From positions 62,001 to 126,000 of the forward strand of contig JAFTYU010000042.1 in the NCBI GenBank assembly GCA_017461235.1: a DNA stretch of 64,000 nucleotides, written 5' to 3'. The position numbers and the translations under genes are program-made. A model generated the notes under the pieces. It ran no database searches and had not been told where the DNA came from. It saw only the letters and a program-made list of their open reading frames with translations. This document shows, piece after piece, positions 54,927 through 63,119 of the stretch. Within the stretch, counting starts at the first letter, position 1, and each line of letters opens with the position of its first letter. Source of the DNA: Clostridia bacterium. Its GTDB lineage: Bacteria; Bacillota; Clostridia; Oscillospirales; Acutalibacteraceae.

Positions 54927-55751
54927 TTACTTTATATTAACCTTATGTTTTGCAAGGTAGGTTATCGGGAAATTGAGAAGAATTGAAGAAATAAGCATAA
55001 AGACGGGACCGGAGAAAACAAATTTATATCCATCCATCCTGAAGGCTTGCAATGTCTTAACAACATTTGTTGAAATTGTAATGACATCATCATGTACCAC
55101 CATTCCGAAAGGAACAATATTTGTTACAAGTGATGTGACACCCACAATTGCCGCAAATGAAGCAAAGAAAATGATAACCGTGCTTAAAACACCTAATTTT
55201 GAAATAGGTGTAATGTGAGAACAGGTAATAGCAAAATAAAGACATTGAACAACAAGGAACATTGCTATTGCAATCCAGACCAGATAGTAAGTTGCAAGGG
55301 CAACAATTGTCTGGAGCGACCTGCCTAATAAAAGAATAAATAACTGATCTGCAAGGTCTTTAAGGTCACCGCCCATAAGGTTTCCAACCTGATAAATCCA
55401 TAAAAAGAAGGACCCGAAAAACAAAAGATAAACAACATAAGTCCAGATAAGGCCGGAAAGAGTTTTTGACCATATAAGGGAGCTTGTTTTTACCGGGAGA
55501 GTAAGGGTAAGGTAGCCTGCTCTGCCGAACGTTGTTTTTGAAAACATCATAGCTACGGCAATAAGTATAACCATACAAGCAAAAAACATTGCCATGCAAA
55601 CGACAACTCCGCCCAAAATTACAACAAGGTCATTTTTGGCAAAAAGAACAAGAAGCTCTGCCACACCGCCTACGATAAATATGCAAAGAAAAATGGCTGA
55701 TATTGAATGCCATTGAGCTTTAAGGTCATTTTTAAGAAGCTTACCAAACAT
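54927..55751 (-). CDS. ABC-2 type transporter permease
   Basis: A 274-residue membrane protein with about six helices (SISAIFLCIFIVGGVAELLV, VVVCMAMFFACMVILIAVAM and so on) and the TFGRAGYLTLTLPVKTSSL loop common in bacitracin/lantibiotic-type and spore-related ABC-2 permeases. It overlaps the ATPase gene by 11 bases and has its own AAGGAGG site in that overlap, so it is the partner subunit. Substrate unknown. Confidence 0.85.
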   Translation of the reverse strand: MFGKLLKNDLKAQWHSISAIFLCIFIVGGVAELLVLFAKNDLVVILGGVVVCMAMFFACMVILIAVAMMFSKTTFGRAGYLTLTLPVKTSSLIWSKTLSGLIWTYVVYLLFFGSFFLWIYQVGNLMGGDLKDLADQLFILLLGRSLQTIVALATYYLVWIAIAMFLVVQCLYFAITCSHITPISKLGVLSTVIIFFASFAAIVGVTSLVTNIVPFGMVVHDDVITISTNVVKTLQAFRMDGYKFVFSGPVFMLISSILLNFPITYLAKHKVNIK

Positions 55752-56448
55752 TGCTGAAAACCTCCTTAAATACGTCTTCAATAGATTTTCCGTCAGTTAA
55801 GATATTTTCAACGTTATCATTGAGAAGAATTTTACCGTTACCCAAAAATACGGCGTGCGTGAAAACATCTTCAAGGTCATTAATAAGGTGTGTTGAAATG
55901 AGAAGAGTTGATGTTTTAGCGTAATTCTTCATTATAAAATCAAGAATCTGACTCCTTGTTGCAGGGTCAACACCACCCATAGGTTCGTCAAGAATATATA
56001 ACTCGGCATCTCTTGACATAGTAAGAGAAAGAAGGAGCTTTTCCTGCTGACCTTTCGACATGGTTTTTGATTTCTGCTTGGGGTTAAGACCAAATCGCTC
56101 AATCATTTCAAGGGCTTTTTGTTTATCAAAATCCTTAAAGAAATCGTTGAAATAATCGACCGCATCTATATTACGCATCCAATCGTGAACAAAGGTTTGT
56201 TCGGGAAGGTATGCAGTAACTGCCTTTGTTTTTTCGCCGGGTTTTTCGCCGTTAATAGTGACGGTACCACTATAGTCGTGGATTAACCCTGTGAGAATTT
56301 TCATCAGAGTGGTTTTACCACAGCCGTTAGGACCAAAAAGACCGATAATTTCACCACGGGGCAATGTGAGAGAAACATCGTTCAAAACAAGGTGGTGGCC
56401 GTAAGATTTTTTCAAACCATCGACGATAACTATGTTGTTATCAGCCAT
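55741..56448 (-). CDS. ABC transporter ATP-binding protein
   Basis: A 235-residue ATPase: Walker A GLFGPNGCGKTTLMKIL, Q-loop YLPEQT, signature MSKGQQEKLLLSL, Walker B LYILDEPMGGVD and H-loop STHLIND. It fits the two-gene ABC-2 exporters used for self-protection or peptide export. ATG 56448 with AGGAGG; a longer frame from 56469 is rejected. It lies 120 bases after a terminator and the 49-residue peptide gene. Confidence 0.92.
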   Translation of the reverse strand: MADNNIVIVDGLKKSYGHHLVLNDVSLTLPRGEIIGLFGPNGCGKTTLMKILTGLIHDYSGTVTINGEKPGEKTKAVTAYLPEQTFVHDWMRNIDAVDYFNDFFKDFDKQKALEMIERFGLNPKQKSKTMSKGQQEKLLLSLTMSRDAELYILDEPMGGVDPATRSQILDFIMKNYAKTSTLLISTHLINDLEDVFTHAVFLGNGKILLNDNVENILTDGKSIEDVFKEVFSNVW

Positions 56449-56565
56449 AATTTTAACCTCCTGTTTCATTCAGTTCTTTGAATTTAAACGAAACTTAACT
56501 AATTTAATATTTTACACATAATATACATTTAAGTCAATATATTAAAATGTAAAAAAGATGTAAAA

Positions 56566-56605
56566 AACGGGCTGTAAAAAACTTTCGTTTTTTACAGCCC
56601 GTTTC
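56566..56605. terminator. Terminator between the 49-residue peptide and the ABC pair
   Basis: Stem AACGGGCTGTAAAAAAC/GTTTTTTACAGCCCGTT, loop TTTC. Member of the GGCTGTAAAAA hairpin family. Confidence 0.85.
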
Positions 56606-56617
56606 AGGTATAACAAC

Positions 56618-56767
56618 TTAAGCGAAAAGACCGCCGAAGAAACTTGAGCAAGTGTCAAGAACTGCACTTACATCGTATTCTACAAGAGAGCCTTCGATGG
56701 ATTGAAGAATAGCAGCAAGATCTGCACCTTCAAAAAGATTGAAAAGAATATCAAGAATTGAACCCAT
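56618..56767 (-). CDS. 49-residue hydrophobic/amphipathic peptide
   Basis: A short gene, ATG 56767 with a perfect AGGAGG site at eight-base spacing and TAA at 56618. The peptide begins MGSILDILFNLFEGADLAAI and ends DTCSSFFGGLFA, with a net acidic charge, one cysteine and two likely amphipathic helices. No signal peptide cut site or Gly-Gly leader is clear. It is upstream of an ABC-2 transporter on the same strand, but a terminator separates them. I do not recognise a family. It could be a secreted peptide, a small membrane protein or a regulator. Confidence 0.6.
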   Translation of the reverse strand: MGSILDILFNLFEGADLAAILQSIEGSLVEYDVSAVLDTCSSFFGGLFA

Positions 56768-57087
56768 AATATCGCCTCCTATTTGATTATCAATTTACCA
56801 TAAAAACGAAAGGTTGTCAATACTTTCTCAACAAAGGCACTTTTTTCCTTAAAGTGTGCAATAAAAATACATATGGGCAGGTAATTGTTTGAAAATTGCT
56901 GAAAAATGACATCCGATATGCCTGTAAAAGGGCGTGTGATTTATTGACTTTAGTTCTATTATATGATATGATTTCTATATATATGGTTTAATACAAGAGT
57001 TGTGCCGTTTTTTAGAATATTAAAATAATGTTAAGTTTTAAAAAATGACAGCTCAACCATAGATTTTGTAACATCGGAGAGAACTGA
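56768..57087. promoter_or_regulatory. Divergent intergenic region before the right glycan operon
   Basis: A 320-base AT-rich gap. The plus-strand promoter TTGACT, 17-base spacer, TATGAT with TGA extension lies at 56944-56972 and gives a leader of about 110 bases without an evident terminator or known riboswitch. No clear minus-strand promoter was found for the 49-residue peptide beyond AT-rich sequence. Confidence 0.55.
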
Positions 57088-57714
57088 ATGTATAAAAAAG
57101 GATTAAAAAGATTTCTGGATATTGTTCTTTCAACGTCAGGAATAATTGTTTTGAGTTTACCAATGGCTATTATTGCCGTTGCAATAAAAATTGACAGCAA
57201 GGGTCCGGTATTTTTCAGGCAAAAACGCGTGGGTCTGAATAAAGAACACTTTGAAATTTTAAAATTCAGAACAATGCGTACCGACACACCAAAAGATGTG
57301 CCGACACACGAGCTCTCTGACCCAAAAAAGTGGATAACAAAGGTAGGCAGACTTTTAAGAAAAACCAGTCTTGATGAGCTGCCGCAGTTATTCAACATAT
57401 TTAAGGGAGAAATGAGTGTTATCGGTCCTCGTCCTGCTTTGTGGAATCAGTTTGACCTTATTGAAGAAAGGGAAAAATACGGTGCTAATGATGTCCGTCC
57501 CGGTCTTACAGGTCTTGCTCAGATCAGTGGCAGGGATGAGCTTGAGATTCCCGTTAAAGCGAAGCTTGACGGTGAGTACGTTGAAAAAATGAGTTTTTCT
57601 TTCGACTGCAAGTGCTTCATCAGAACAATAAGCAGTGTAATAAAAAGCGAAGGTTTTGTTGAAGGCAGTGCAGCAGGCGAAAGCGTCAGCAACAATAACG
57701 AAATAAAGGGTTAA
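57088..57714 (+). CDS. Undecaprenyl-phosphate sugar phosphotransferase (initiating)
   Basis: A 208-residue bacterial sugar transferase (PF02397). One N-terminal re-entrant helix (VLSTSGIIVLSLPMAIIAVA), then KIDSKGPVFFRQKRVG, the FKFRTM-type ILKFRTMRTDTP, LRKTSLDELPQLFNI and MSVIGPRPALW, and DVRPGLTGLAQISGRDEL. The catalytic Asp-Glu pair lies in SLDELPQ. It transfers sugar-1-phosphate from a UDP-sugar to undecaprenyl phosphate. First gene of the right glycan operon. A second such enzyme (59744) is in the same operon. Confidence 0.9.
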   Translation: MYKKGLKRFLDIVLSTSGIIVLSLPMAIIAVAIKIDSKGPVFFRQKRVGLNKEHFEILKFRTMRTDTPKDVPTHELSDPKKWITKVGRLLRKTSLDELPQLFNIFKGEMSVIGPRPALWNQFDLIEEREKYGANDVRPGLTGLAQISGRDELEIPVKAKLDGEYVEKMSFSFDCKCFIRTISSVIKSEGFVEGSAAGESVSNNNEIKG

Positions 57715-57718
57715 ATTT

Positions 57719-58561
57719 ATGGCATTGAAATTAATGTACATCACGAATAATCCACGGGTTGCATCCCTTGCACAGAGCAGCGGTGTTGACAGGATTTTTG
57801 TGGATATGGAATACATCGGTAAAGAAGAACGTCAGGGTGGTCTTGATACGGTTAAAAGTCATCACACCGTCGAAGATGTTAAAAATCTTCGTAAAGTTCT
57901 TAATAAAACCGAGCTTCTTGTAAGAGTGAATCCTATTCACGAAAAAGGGGAAAGCTGGTGCAGTTCCGAAGAAGAAATCAATGCGGTAGTTGAAGCGGGG
58001 GCAGATATAATAATGCTTCCCATGGCAAAAACCGTTGATGAGGTTAAAAAATTTACGGAATATGTAGGTGGAAGAGCTAAAACCATGCTCCTTCTGGAAA
58101 CTGCCGAGGCTAAAGAGAATATAAAAGAAATTCTCGATATCGGCGGCATTGATATGGTGCATATCGGTCTTAATGATTTGCATCTTTCATACGGAATGAA
58201 GTTTATGTTTCAGTTGCTTACTGACGGTACTGTTGAAGAATTGTGCAAAATAATAGACAGCTACGGGCTTCCGTACGGTTTTGGCGGTATTGCGAGAATC
58301 GGTTTCGGTATGCTGCCGGCAGAGCACGTGATTGCAGAGCATTACAGGCTGGGTTCTTCAATGGCAATTTTATCCAGAAGCTTCTGTGACATTTATAAAA
58401 ATGACAATATGGAAGAAATTCAGATGTTGTTTGAACAGGAAATGGCAAAAATAAGACAATACGAAAAAGAGCTTTCTTTAAAAGACAAGGACTTCTTCAC
58501 GGAAAATCAGAAGGAAACCGCTCGTCTTGTAGAGTTGATAACTGAAAAAATTAAAATGTAA
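57719..58561 (+). CDS. HpcH/HpaI aldolase-family protein
   Basis: A 280-residue TIM-barrel protein. VDRIFVDMEYIGKEER, ELLVRVNPIH, GADIIMLPMAK, MLLLETAEAKENI (metal Glu) and DMVHIGLNDLHLSYG (metal Asp) follow the pattern of the 2-keto acid aldolase/citrate lyase beta group. The family splits or makes 2-keto-3-deoxy acids with pyruvate. It is four bases from the sugar transferase and opens the set that includes a 2-hydroxyacid-dehydrogenase-like gene, so a pyruvate-derived glycan decoration is possible. Substrate unknown. Confidence 0.8.
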   Translation: MALKLMYITNNPRVASLAQSSGVDRIFVDMEYIGKEERQGGLDTVKSHHTVEDVKNLRKVLNKTELLVRVNPIHEKGESWCSSEEEINAVVEAGADIIMLPMAKTVDEVKKFTEYVGGRAKTMLLLETAEAKENIKEILDIGGIDMVHIGLNDLHLSYGMKFMFQLLTDGTVEELCKIIDSYGLPYGFGGIARIGFGMLPAEHVIAEHYRLGSSMAILSRSFCDIYKNDNMEEIQMLFEQEMAKIRQYEKELSLKDKDFFTENQKETARLVELITEKIKM

Positions 58562-58596
58562 TATACATAAGTTTATGAAGGGAAGAAACTTTTAAT

Positions 58597-59742
58597 ATGG
58601 CAAATACAAGAAAACCAATTCCTCTTGCTACACCTACAATGCACGGGGAAGAAATGAAATTTATTCAAGAGGCATTTAACAGAAACTGGATTGCACCTTT
58701 AGGCTTTAACTGTGACGGTTTGGAAAAGGAAATGAACGAATATCTTTGCCGTAACGGCGGAAAAAATCAGGAGACTCTTTCGCTTGTTTCGTGTACTTCT
58801 GCTTTACATCTTGCTGTGAAGCTTGCAGGGGTTAAAAGAGGCGATAAGGTTTTTTGTTCAGATATGACCTTTGCTGCTACCGTTAACCCCGTAAGTTATG
58901 AAGGCGGTGAGCAGATATATATTGATTCGGAATATGAAACCTGGAATATGGACCCTGTTGCTCTTGAAAAAGCATTTGAAAAATATCCCGATACAAAAGT
59001 GGTAGTTCTGGCGCATCTTTACGGTACACCTTCAAAAATGGACGAAATTCTTGCTGTTTGTGAAAAACACGGCGCAATCCTTATTGAAGATGCCGCAGAA
59101 GCTCTCGGTGCTACATATCACGGTGTTGCTTGCGGAACCTTCGGCAAGCATAACGCTATCAGCTTTAACGGTAATAAAATAATCACAACTTCAGGCGGCG
59201 GAATGTTGCTTACCGAAACTAAGGAAGACAGAGAGAAAGCATTTTTCTGGGCAACTCAGTCGAGAGAGCCGGAGCTCTGGTATCAGCACGAAGAAATCGG
59301 ATACAACTACCGTATGTCAAATATAGTTGCAGGTGTCGGCAGGGGACAGCTTCTTCACCTTGACGAACACAGAGATTTAAAGGAAGCGATTTACAGACGT
59401 TATGAAGAAGGTCTGAAGGGCTTGCCCGTTAAAATGAATCCCTATCTTCCCGACACTAAGCCTAATTTCTGGCTTTCCTGTATGATTATTGATAAAAATT
59501 GTAATGTTGACCCTATATCAGTTATCAAGAAACTTGCAGAAGAAAAAATAGATTCCCGTCCCATCTGGAAACCTATGCATATGCAGCCTGTGTTTAAGGA
59601 TAATGACTTTATAACTGCAGGTGAAGGCAGCGTAGGTGAAGATGTTTTCAGCAGAGGCTTATGCCTTCCTTCGGATATTAAGATGACTGAAGAAGAACAG
59701 AATTTTGTTATATCCGTAATCAAATCTTGTTTTGAGGGTTAA
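58597..59742 (+). CDS. PglE-like UDP-4-keto-sugar aminotransferase
   Basis: A 381-residue PLP enzyme of the DegT/DnrJ/EryC1 group. Compared from memory with Campylobacter PglE it shares NWIAPLGFNCDGLE, VVLAHLYGTPSKMDEI, LIEDAAEALGATY, SFNGNKIITTSGGGMLL (the PLP lysine is in NGNK), YNYRMSNI and SRPIWKPMHMQPVF. PglE makes the 4-amino sugar of the bacillosamine pathway from the PglF product. The PglF-like gene is not beside it but at 7-9 kb. Weak ribosome site GAAGGGAAG. Confidence 0.9.
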   Translation: MANTRKPIPLATPTMHGEEMKFIQEAFNRNWIAPLGFNCDGLEKEMNEYLCRNGGKNQETLSLVSCTSALHLAVKLAGVKRGDKVFCSDMTFAATVNPVSYEGGEQIYIDSEYETWNMDPVALEKAFEKYPDTKVVVLAHLYGTPSKMDEILAVCEKHGAILIEDAAEALGATYHGVACGTFGKHNAISFNGNKIITTSGGGMLLTETKEDREKAFFWATQSREPELWYQHEEIGYNYRMSNIVAGVGRGQLLHLDEHRDLKEAIYRRYEEGLKGLPVKMNPYLPDTKPNFWLSCMIIDKNCNVDPISVIKKLAEEKIDSRPIWKPMHMQPVFKDNDFITAGEGSVGEDVFSRGLCLPSDIKMTEEEQNFVISVIKSCFEG

Positions 59743-59743
59743 T

Positions 59744-60379
59744 ATGTACGCTAAATTTTTTAAAAGGTTTTTCGATTTTATACTTTCTTTAGGAGCGATT
59801 GTGGTGTTGTCGCCCATTCTCGCGGTACTGATAGTTTTAGGTGCCGTTTTTATGCGCGGAAATCCCTTCTTCTTTCAGGAAAGACCGGGAAAAATCAATC
59901 CCGAAACCGGTGAAGAGAAAATATTTAAACTCATAAAATTCAGAACAATGGATAACCGTAAGGATGCAGAAGGAAATTTACTTCCCGATGAAGTACGACT
60001 CAATTCATACGGTAAATTTTTGCGTTCAACATCCCTTGATGAGCTTCCCGAGCTTATTAATATTTTAAAGGGAGATATGTCCGTTGTTGGTCCCAGACCC
60101 CTTCTTGTGAAATACATACCCCTGTATTCGGAAGAACAGCGTCACCGTCACGATGTAAGACCCGGTCTTACAGGATATGCACAGGTCAACGGCAGAAACA
60201 GTATCTCCTGGGAAGAAAAGTTCAGGCTTGACGTAGAGTATGTAAATAATATTACTCTTGCAGGCGATATCAAAATAATTTTCGGTACGGTATTTTCCGT
60301 CCTTAAAAGAGAAGGTATTTCGCAGGAAAATAACGCTACTATGGAAGAATTCAAGGGTTCATCCGTAGAAACTCAATGA
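59744..60379 (+). CDS. PglC-like phosphoglycosyl transferase
   Basis: A 211-residue monotopic sugar transferase. The membrane-dipping helix LSLGAIVVLSPILAVLIVLG is followed by FFFQERPGKINPETGEEKIF, LIKFRTMDNRKD, LRSTSLDELPELINI (catalytic Asp-Glu), SVVGPRPLLVKYIPLYSEEQ and VRPGLTGYAQVNGRNSISWE. The last two segments are typical of PglC, which transfers phospho-diNAc-bacillosamine to undecaprenyl phosphate. ATG 59744 is one base after the PglE-like stop. Confidence 0.9.
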   Translation: MYAKFFKRFFDFILSLGAIVVLSPILAVLIVLGAVFMRGNPFFFQERPGKINPETGEEKIFKLIKFRTMDNRKDAEGNLLPDEVRLNSYGKFLRSTSLDELPELINILKGDMSVVGPRPLLVKYIPLYSEEQRHRHDVRPGLTGYAQVNGRNSISWEEKFRLDVEYVNNITLAGDIKIIFGTVFSVLKREGISQENNATMEEFKGSSVETQ

Positions 60380-60387
60380 GGTAAGCT

Positions 60388-60996
60388 ATGAATAAGTTAG
60401 TTATATTCGGTGGTGGCGGTCATGCAAAGGTGGTTGCTGATATCGCAATGAAAAACGGCTTTGAAATCGCAGGATTTCTGGATGATAATGCTTCGGTTTC
60501 AAGCGTTATAGGCTATCCGATATTAGGGAAAACAGACGATTGCGTAAATTTCAAGGATACTTGCGCTTTTGCAATGGGTATAGGCAATAACGCCGTCAGG
60601 AAAAAGCTTTTTGAAAAATATCCCGATTTGGAGTATCCGACACTTATTCATCCTACTGCTTCAATCGGTATTGAAGTAAAAATCGGCAAGGGCACGGTAG
60701 TTATGCCTTACGTTATCGTGAATGCCTGTGCCCAAGTGGGTGACTTCAGCATACTCAATAGTGCGAGTGTTATTGAGCACGATTGCAGAGTAGGCGATTT
60801 TTGTCTTATTGCACCTAATGTTTCGATGTGCGGTGCATCACAAACAGGTGATATGGTATGTCTTGGAGCAGGAAGTGCAGTTAATCCGATGGTGAAAATA
60901 TGCGACAGTGTAACGGTTGGCTCAGGTGCAGTAGTTATAAAGGATATTACACAAAGCGGTACTTATATCGGTGTACCGGCAAAAAAAATTAATTGA
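60388..60996 (+). CDS. PglD-like sugar O/N-acetyltransferase
   Basis: A 202-residue protein. The N-terminal Rossmann-like part starts VIFGGGGHAKVVADIA, as in PglD/NeuD; a left-handed beta-helix of hexapeptide repeats follows (IGIEVKIGKGTVVMPY, IEHDCRVGDFCLIAPN with the catalytic His, GAGSAVNPMVKICD). PglD acetylates the 4-amino group made by PglE, giving UDP-diNAc-bacillosamine. It sits between the PglC- and GT4-like genes, as in pgl clusters. Confidence 0.9.
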   Translation: MNKLVIFGGGGHAKVVADIAMKNGFEIAGFLDDNASVSSVIGYPILGKTDDCVNFKDTCAFAMGIGNNAVRKKLFEKYPDLEYPTLIHPTASIGIEVKIGKGTVVMPYVIVNACAQVGDFSILNSASVIEHDCRVGDFCLIAPNVSMCGASQTGDMVCLGAGSAVNPMVKICDSVTVGSGAVVIKDITQSGTYIGVPAKKIN

Positions 60997-61010
60997 GAAG
61001 GAAAAACGGG

Positions 61011-62159
61011 ATGAAAAAAATTTGTTTTGTGACAACGGTTTCACTTACTATGAAAGCCTTTGTTCTTGAAAGTGCAAAGTATCTTCACAATGAGGGCGGT
61101 TACGACGTAACTCTTATTTGCAATAATGATGATGAATTTGCCGCATCCTTACCCGAATACATAAAATTTATCCCCGTTTCGATGGCAAGGGGAGTTGACC
61201 TTTCAGTTTTTTCTTCCGTTCTGGCTTTTATTAAAATATTTAAAGAACAAAATTATGATATGGTGCAGTTCTCTACACCAAATGCATCATTAGCGGCAAG
61301 TATAGCGGCTAAAATCTGTAAAGTACCCGTAAGGCTTTATTGTCAGTGGGGTATAAGGTATGTGGGATTTAGCGGTATCGTACGCAAGATATTTAAGTTT
61401 ATAGAAAAAATAGTTTGTAAAAATGCAACTCATATTAATGCGGTAAGTCCTATGAATATGAAGTTTGCCATAAATGAAGGGCTTTATAAAGCTAAAAAGG
61501 CCGCCGTTGTTGGTAGAGGCGGTACAATAGGTGTTGATTTGGAAAACTACGATTTTTCCAAGAAAAAACAGTGGCGAAAAGAAATTCGCGAAAAAAATAG
61601 TTTAGATGAAAATGACTTTGTATTTGGTTTTTCAGGTCGTGTTTCTGCTGATAAAGGTTGCAAGGAGCTTTTTACCGCTTTTAAAAAATTAAGCGAAGAA
61701 AAAGAAAACATAAAACTTTTTATTGCCGGTCCGATTGATGATAAAAGCGGAGCGGATGATGAAATTTTTGATTGGGCAAAAAATTCTGACAAAGTTGTTT
61801 TTACCGGTCAGATAGAAAATAAAGAAATGTGTTTTCAATACGCGGCAATGGATGTGCTCGTACATCCCACATACCGCGAGGGCTTCGGAATGGTAATACA
61901 GGAAGCGGCGGCTTTAGGATGCCCTGTAATTACGACAGATATTCCCGGAGCATCGGAGGTTCTCGAAAACGGAAAATCATGTTTACTTGTGAAGCCTGCT
62001 GATTGGGAGTCTCTTTATGAAAAAATGGAAGAAATTTGTAAAGATTCCCAAAAAGCAACCAAAATGGGTGAAAACGCAAGACTCTTTACAGAAATGCATT
62101 ATGAGAGAAGTATAATGCTCAAAAATCAGTTTGAAAGATATAAAGAGCTTTTAAAATAA
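61011..62159 (+). CDS. GT4 glycosyltransferase, PglA-like
   Basis: A 382-residue GT-B enzyme: KKICFVTTVSLTMKAFV, RLYCQWGIRYVGFSG, THINAVSPMN, VVGRGGTIGVDLENYDF, VFGFSGRVSADKGCKELF and the donor-site HPTYREGFGMVIQEAAALG with the EGFGxxxxEA motif. It would add the next sugar to the PglC product. ATG 61011 with AGAAGG; an earlier non-ATG frame start at 60993 is rejected because it overlaps the PglD-like gene. Confidence 0.88.
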   Translation: MKKICFVTTVSLTMKAFVLESAKYLHNEGGYDVTLICNNDDEFAASLPEYIKFIPVSMARGVDLSVFSSVLAFIKIFKEQNYDMVQFSTPNASLAASIAAKICKVPVRLYCQWGIRYVGFSGIVRKIFKFIEKIVCKNATHINAVSPMNMKFAINEGLYKAKKAAVVGRGGTIGVDLENYDFSKKKQWRKEIREKNSLDENDFVFGFSGRVSADKGCKELFTAFKKLSEEKENIKLFIAGPIDDKSGADDEIFDWAKNSDKVVFTGQIENKEMCFQYAAMDVLVHPTYREGFGMVIQEAAALGCPVITTDIPGASEVLENGKSCLLVKPADWESLYEKMEEICKDSQKATKMGENARLFTEMHYERSIMLKNQFERYKELLK

Positions 62160-62176
62160 AAAAACGGAAGTGTGTT

Positions 62177-63118
62177 ATGTCAAAAATTAAAATATTGACC
62201 GATAAGGATTTATCTTCATACAATTTCGGTGAAAATACGGAAGTCGTTAAAATCAGCATAAACGATTTAGAAAAATTCAACAGCGATAAGGAAGTTTCTG
62301 TAATTGCAGGTTCAAGAGCTATGGCAATAAAATGTGCGGAAATGGATTTACCATCCTTAAAGCTTTTTCAACTTACAAGTGCCGGATTTGATGGTGTTCC
62401 TTGTGAAAAATATGCTCTAAAAGGCATTGCGGTTGCAAATGCAGGTAGTGTTTACAGCGTGCCTATTGCAGAAACTGTAGTTTTTGGCATTTTACAGATG
62501 GCGAAAAAAATCAGAAAAAATCCTAATAACAGACGCTTTAACTTTCTGCGTGGTTACGATAAATACATTACCGAAGTCGGTTCAAAGAAAGTTCTTATAA
62601 TGGGTGCAGGTAATATCGGTACCGCTGTTGCAGACCGTCTTTCGGGTTTTGATATGGTAATTGACGGTTATGACCCATATTGCGCAGACAAGCCTCAGTA
62701 TAAAAGAATATTAAGAACAAGAGAAGAACTTAAAAAGGCTCTTGGCGAGTACGATTATATTGTTTCTACTTTGCCCGATAACGAAGAGACACAGAAATTT
62801 ATAAACAAAGAGCTTTTTGACTGTATGAAAAATACCGTTGTAATTGTAAATGTGGGCAGAAAAGCTGTTTTTAATAACGAGGATTTTTATGCGGCACTTA
62901 AAACGGGAAAAATCGGCGGAGCAGTTCTTGATATGTTTGAAAAAGTACCGAATCCGATTACTAATAAATTCCGCAGATTAAAAAATGTTGTGGTGTTGCC
63001 AGGTGTTGCAGCTATTTCAGGAGAAGTAAACTCGCGATTGAGAGAGCATATGTCTAAAAATATAACAGCAGCAATAAAAGGCGAAGAATTAATAAATGTT
63101 ATCAATGGAGTGAAATAA
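62177..63118 (+). CDS. D-2-hydroxyacid dehydrogenase-like protein with altered active site
   Basis: A 313-residue protein with the two-domain fold of D-isomer-specific 2-hydroxyacid dehydrogenases. The NAD site LIMGAGNIGTAVADRL (Gly143-Gly148) and the substrate arginine in VNVGRK (Arg228) are present. The catalytic Glu and His are not: LDMFEKVPNP has Val257 where the family has Glu, and VLPGVAAISG has Gly276 where the family has His (PHIAG). It may bind a 2-keto acid or dinucleotide without normal oxidoreduction, or use other residues. It lies between two glycosyltransferases in the glycan operon. Confidence 0.82.
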   Translation: MSKIKILTDKDLSSYNFGENTEVVKISINDLEKFNSDKEVSVIAGSRAMAIKCAEMDLPSLKLFQLTSAGFDGVPCEKYALKGIAVANAGSVYSVPIAETVVFGILQMAKKIRKNPNNRRFNFLRGYDKYITEVGSKKVLIMGAGNIGTAVADRLSGFDMVIDGYDPYCADKPQYKRILRTREELKKALGEYDYIVSTLPDNEETQKFINKELFDCMKNTVVIVNVGRKAVFNNEDFYAALKTGKIGGAVLDMFEKVPNPITNKFRRLKNVVVLPGVAAISGEVNSRLREHMSKNITAAIKGEELINVINGVK

Positions 63119-63119
63119 T

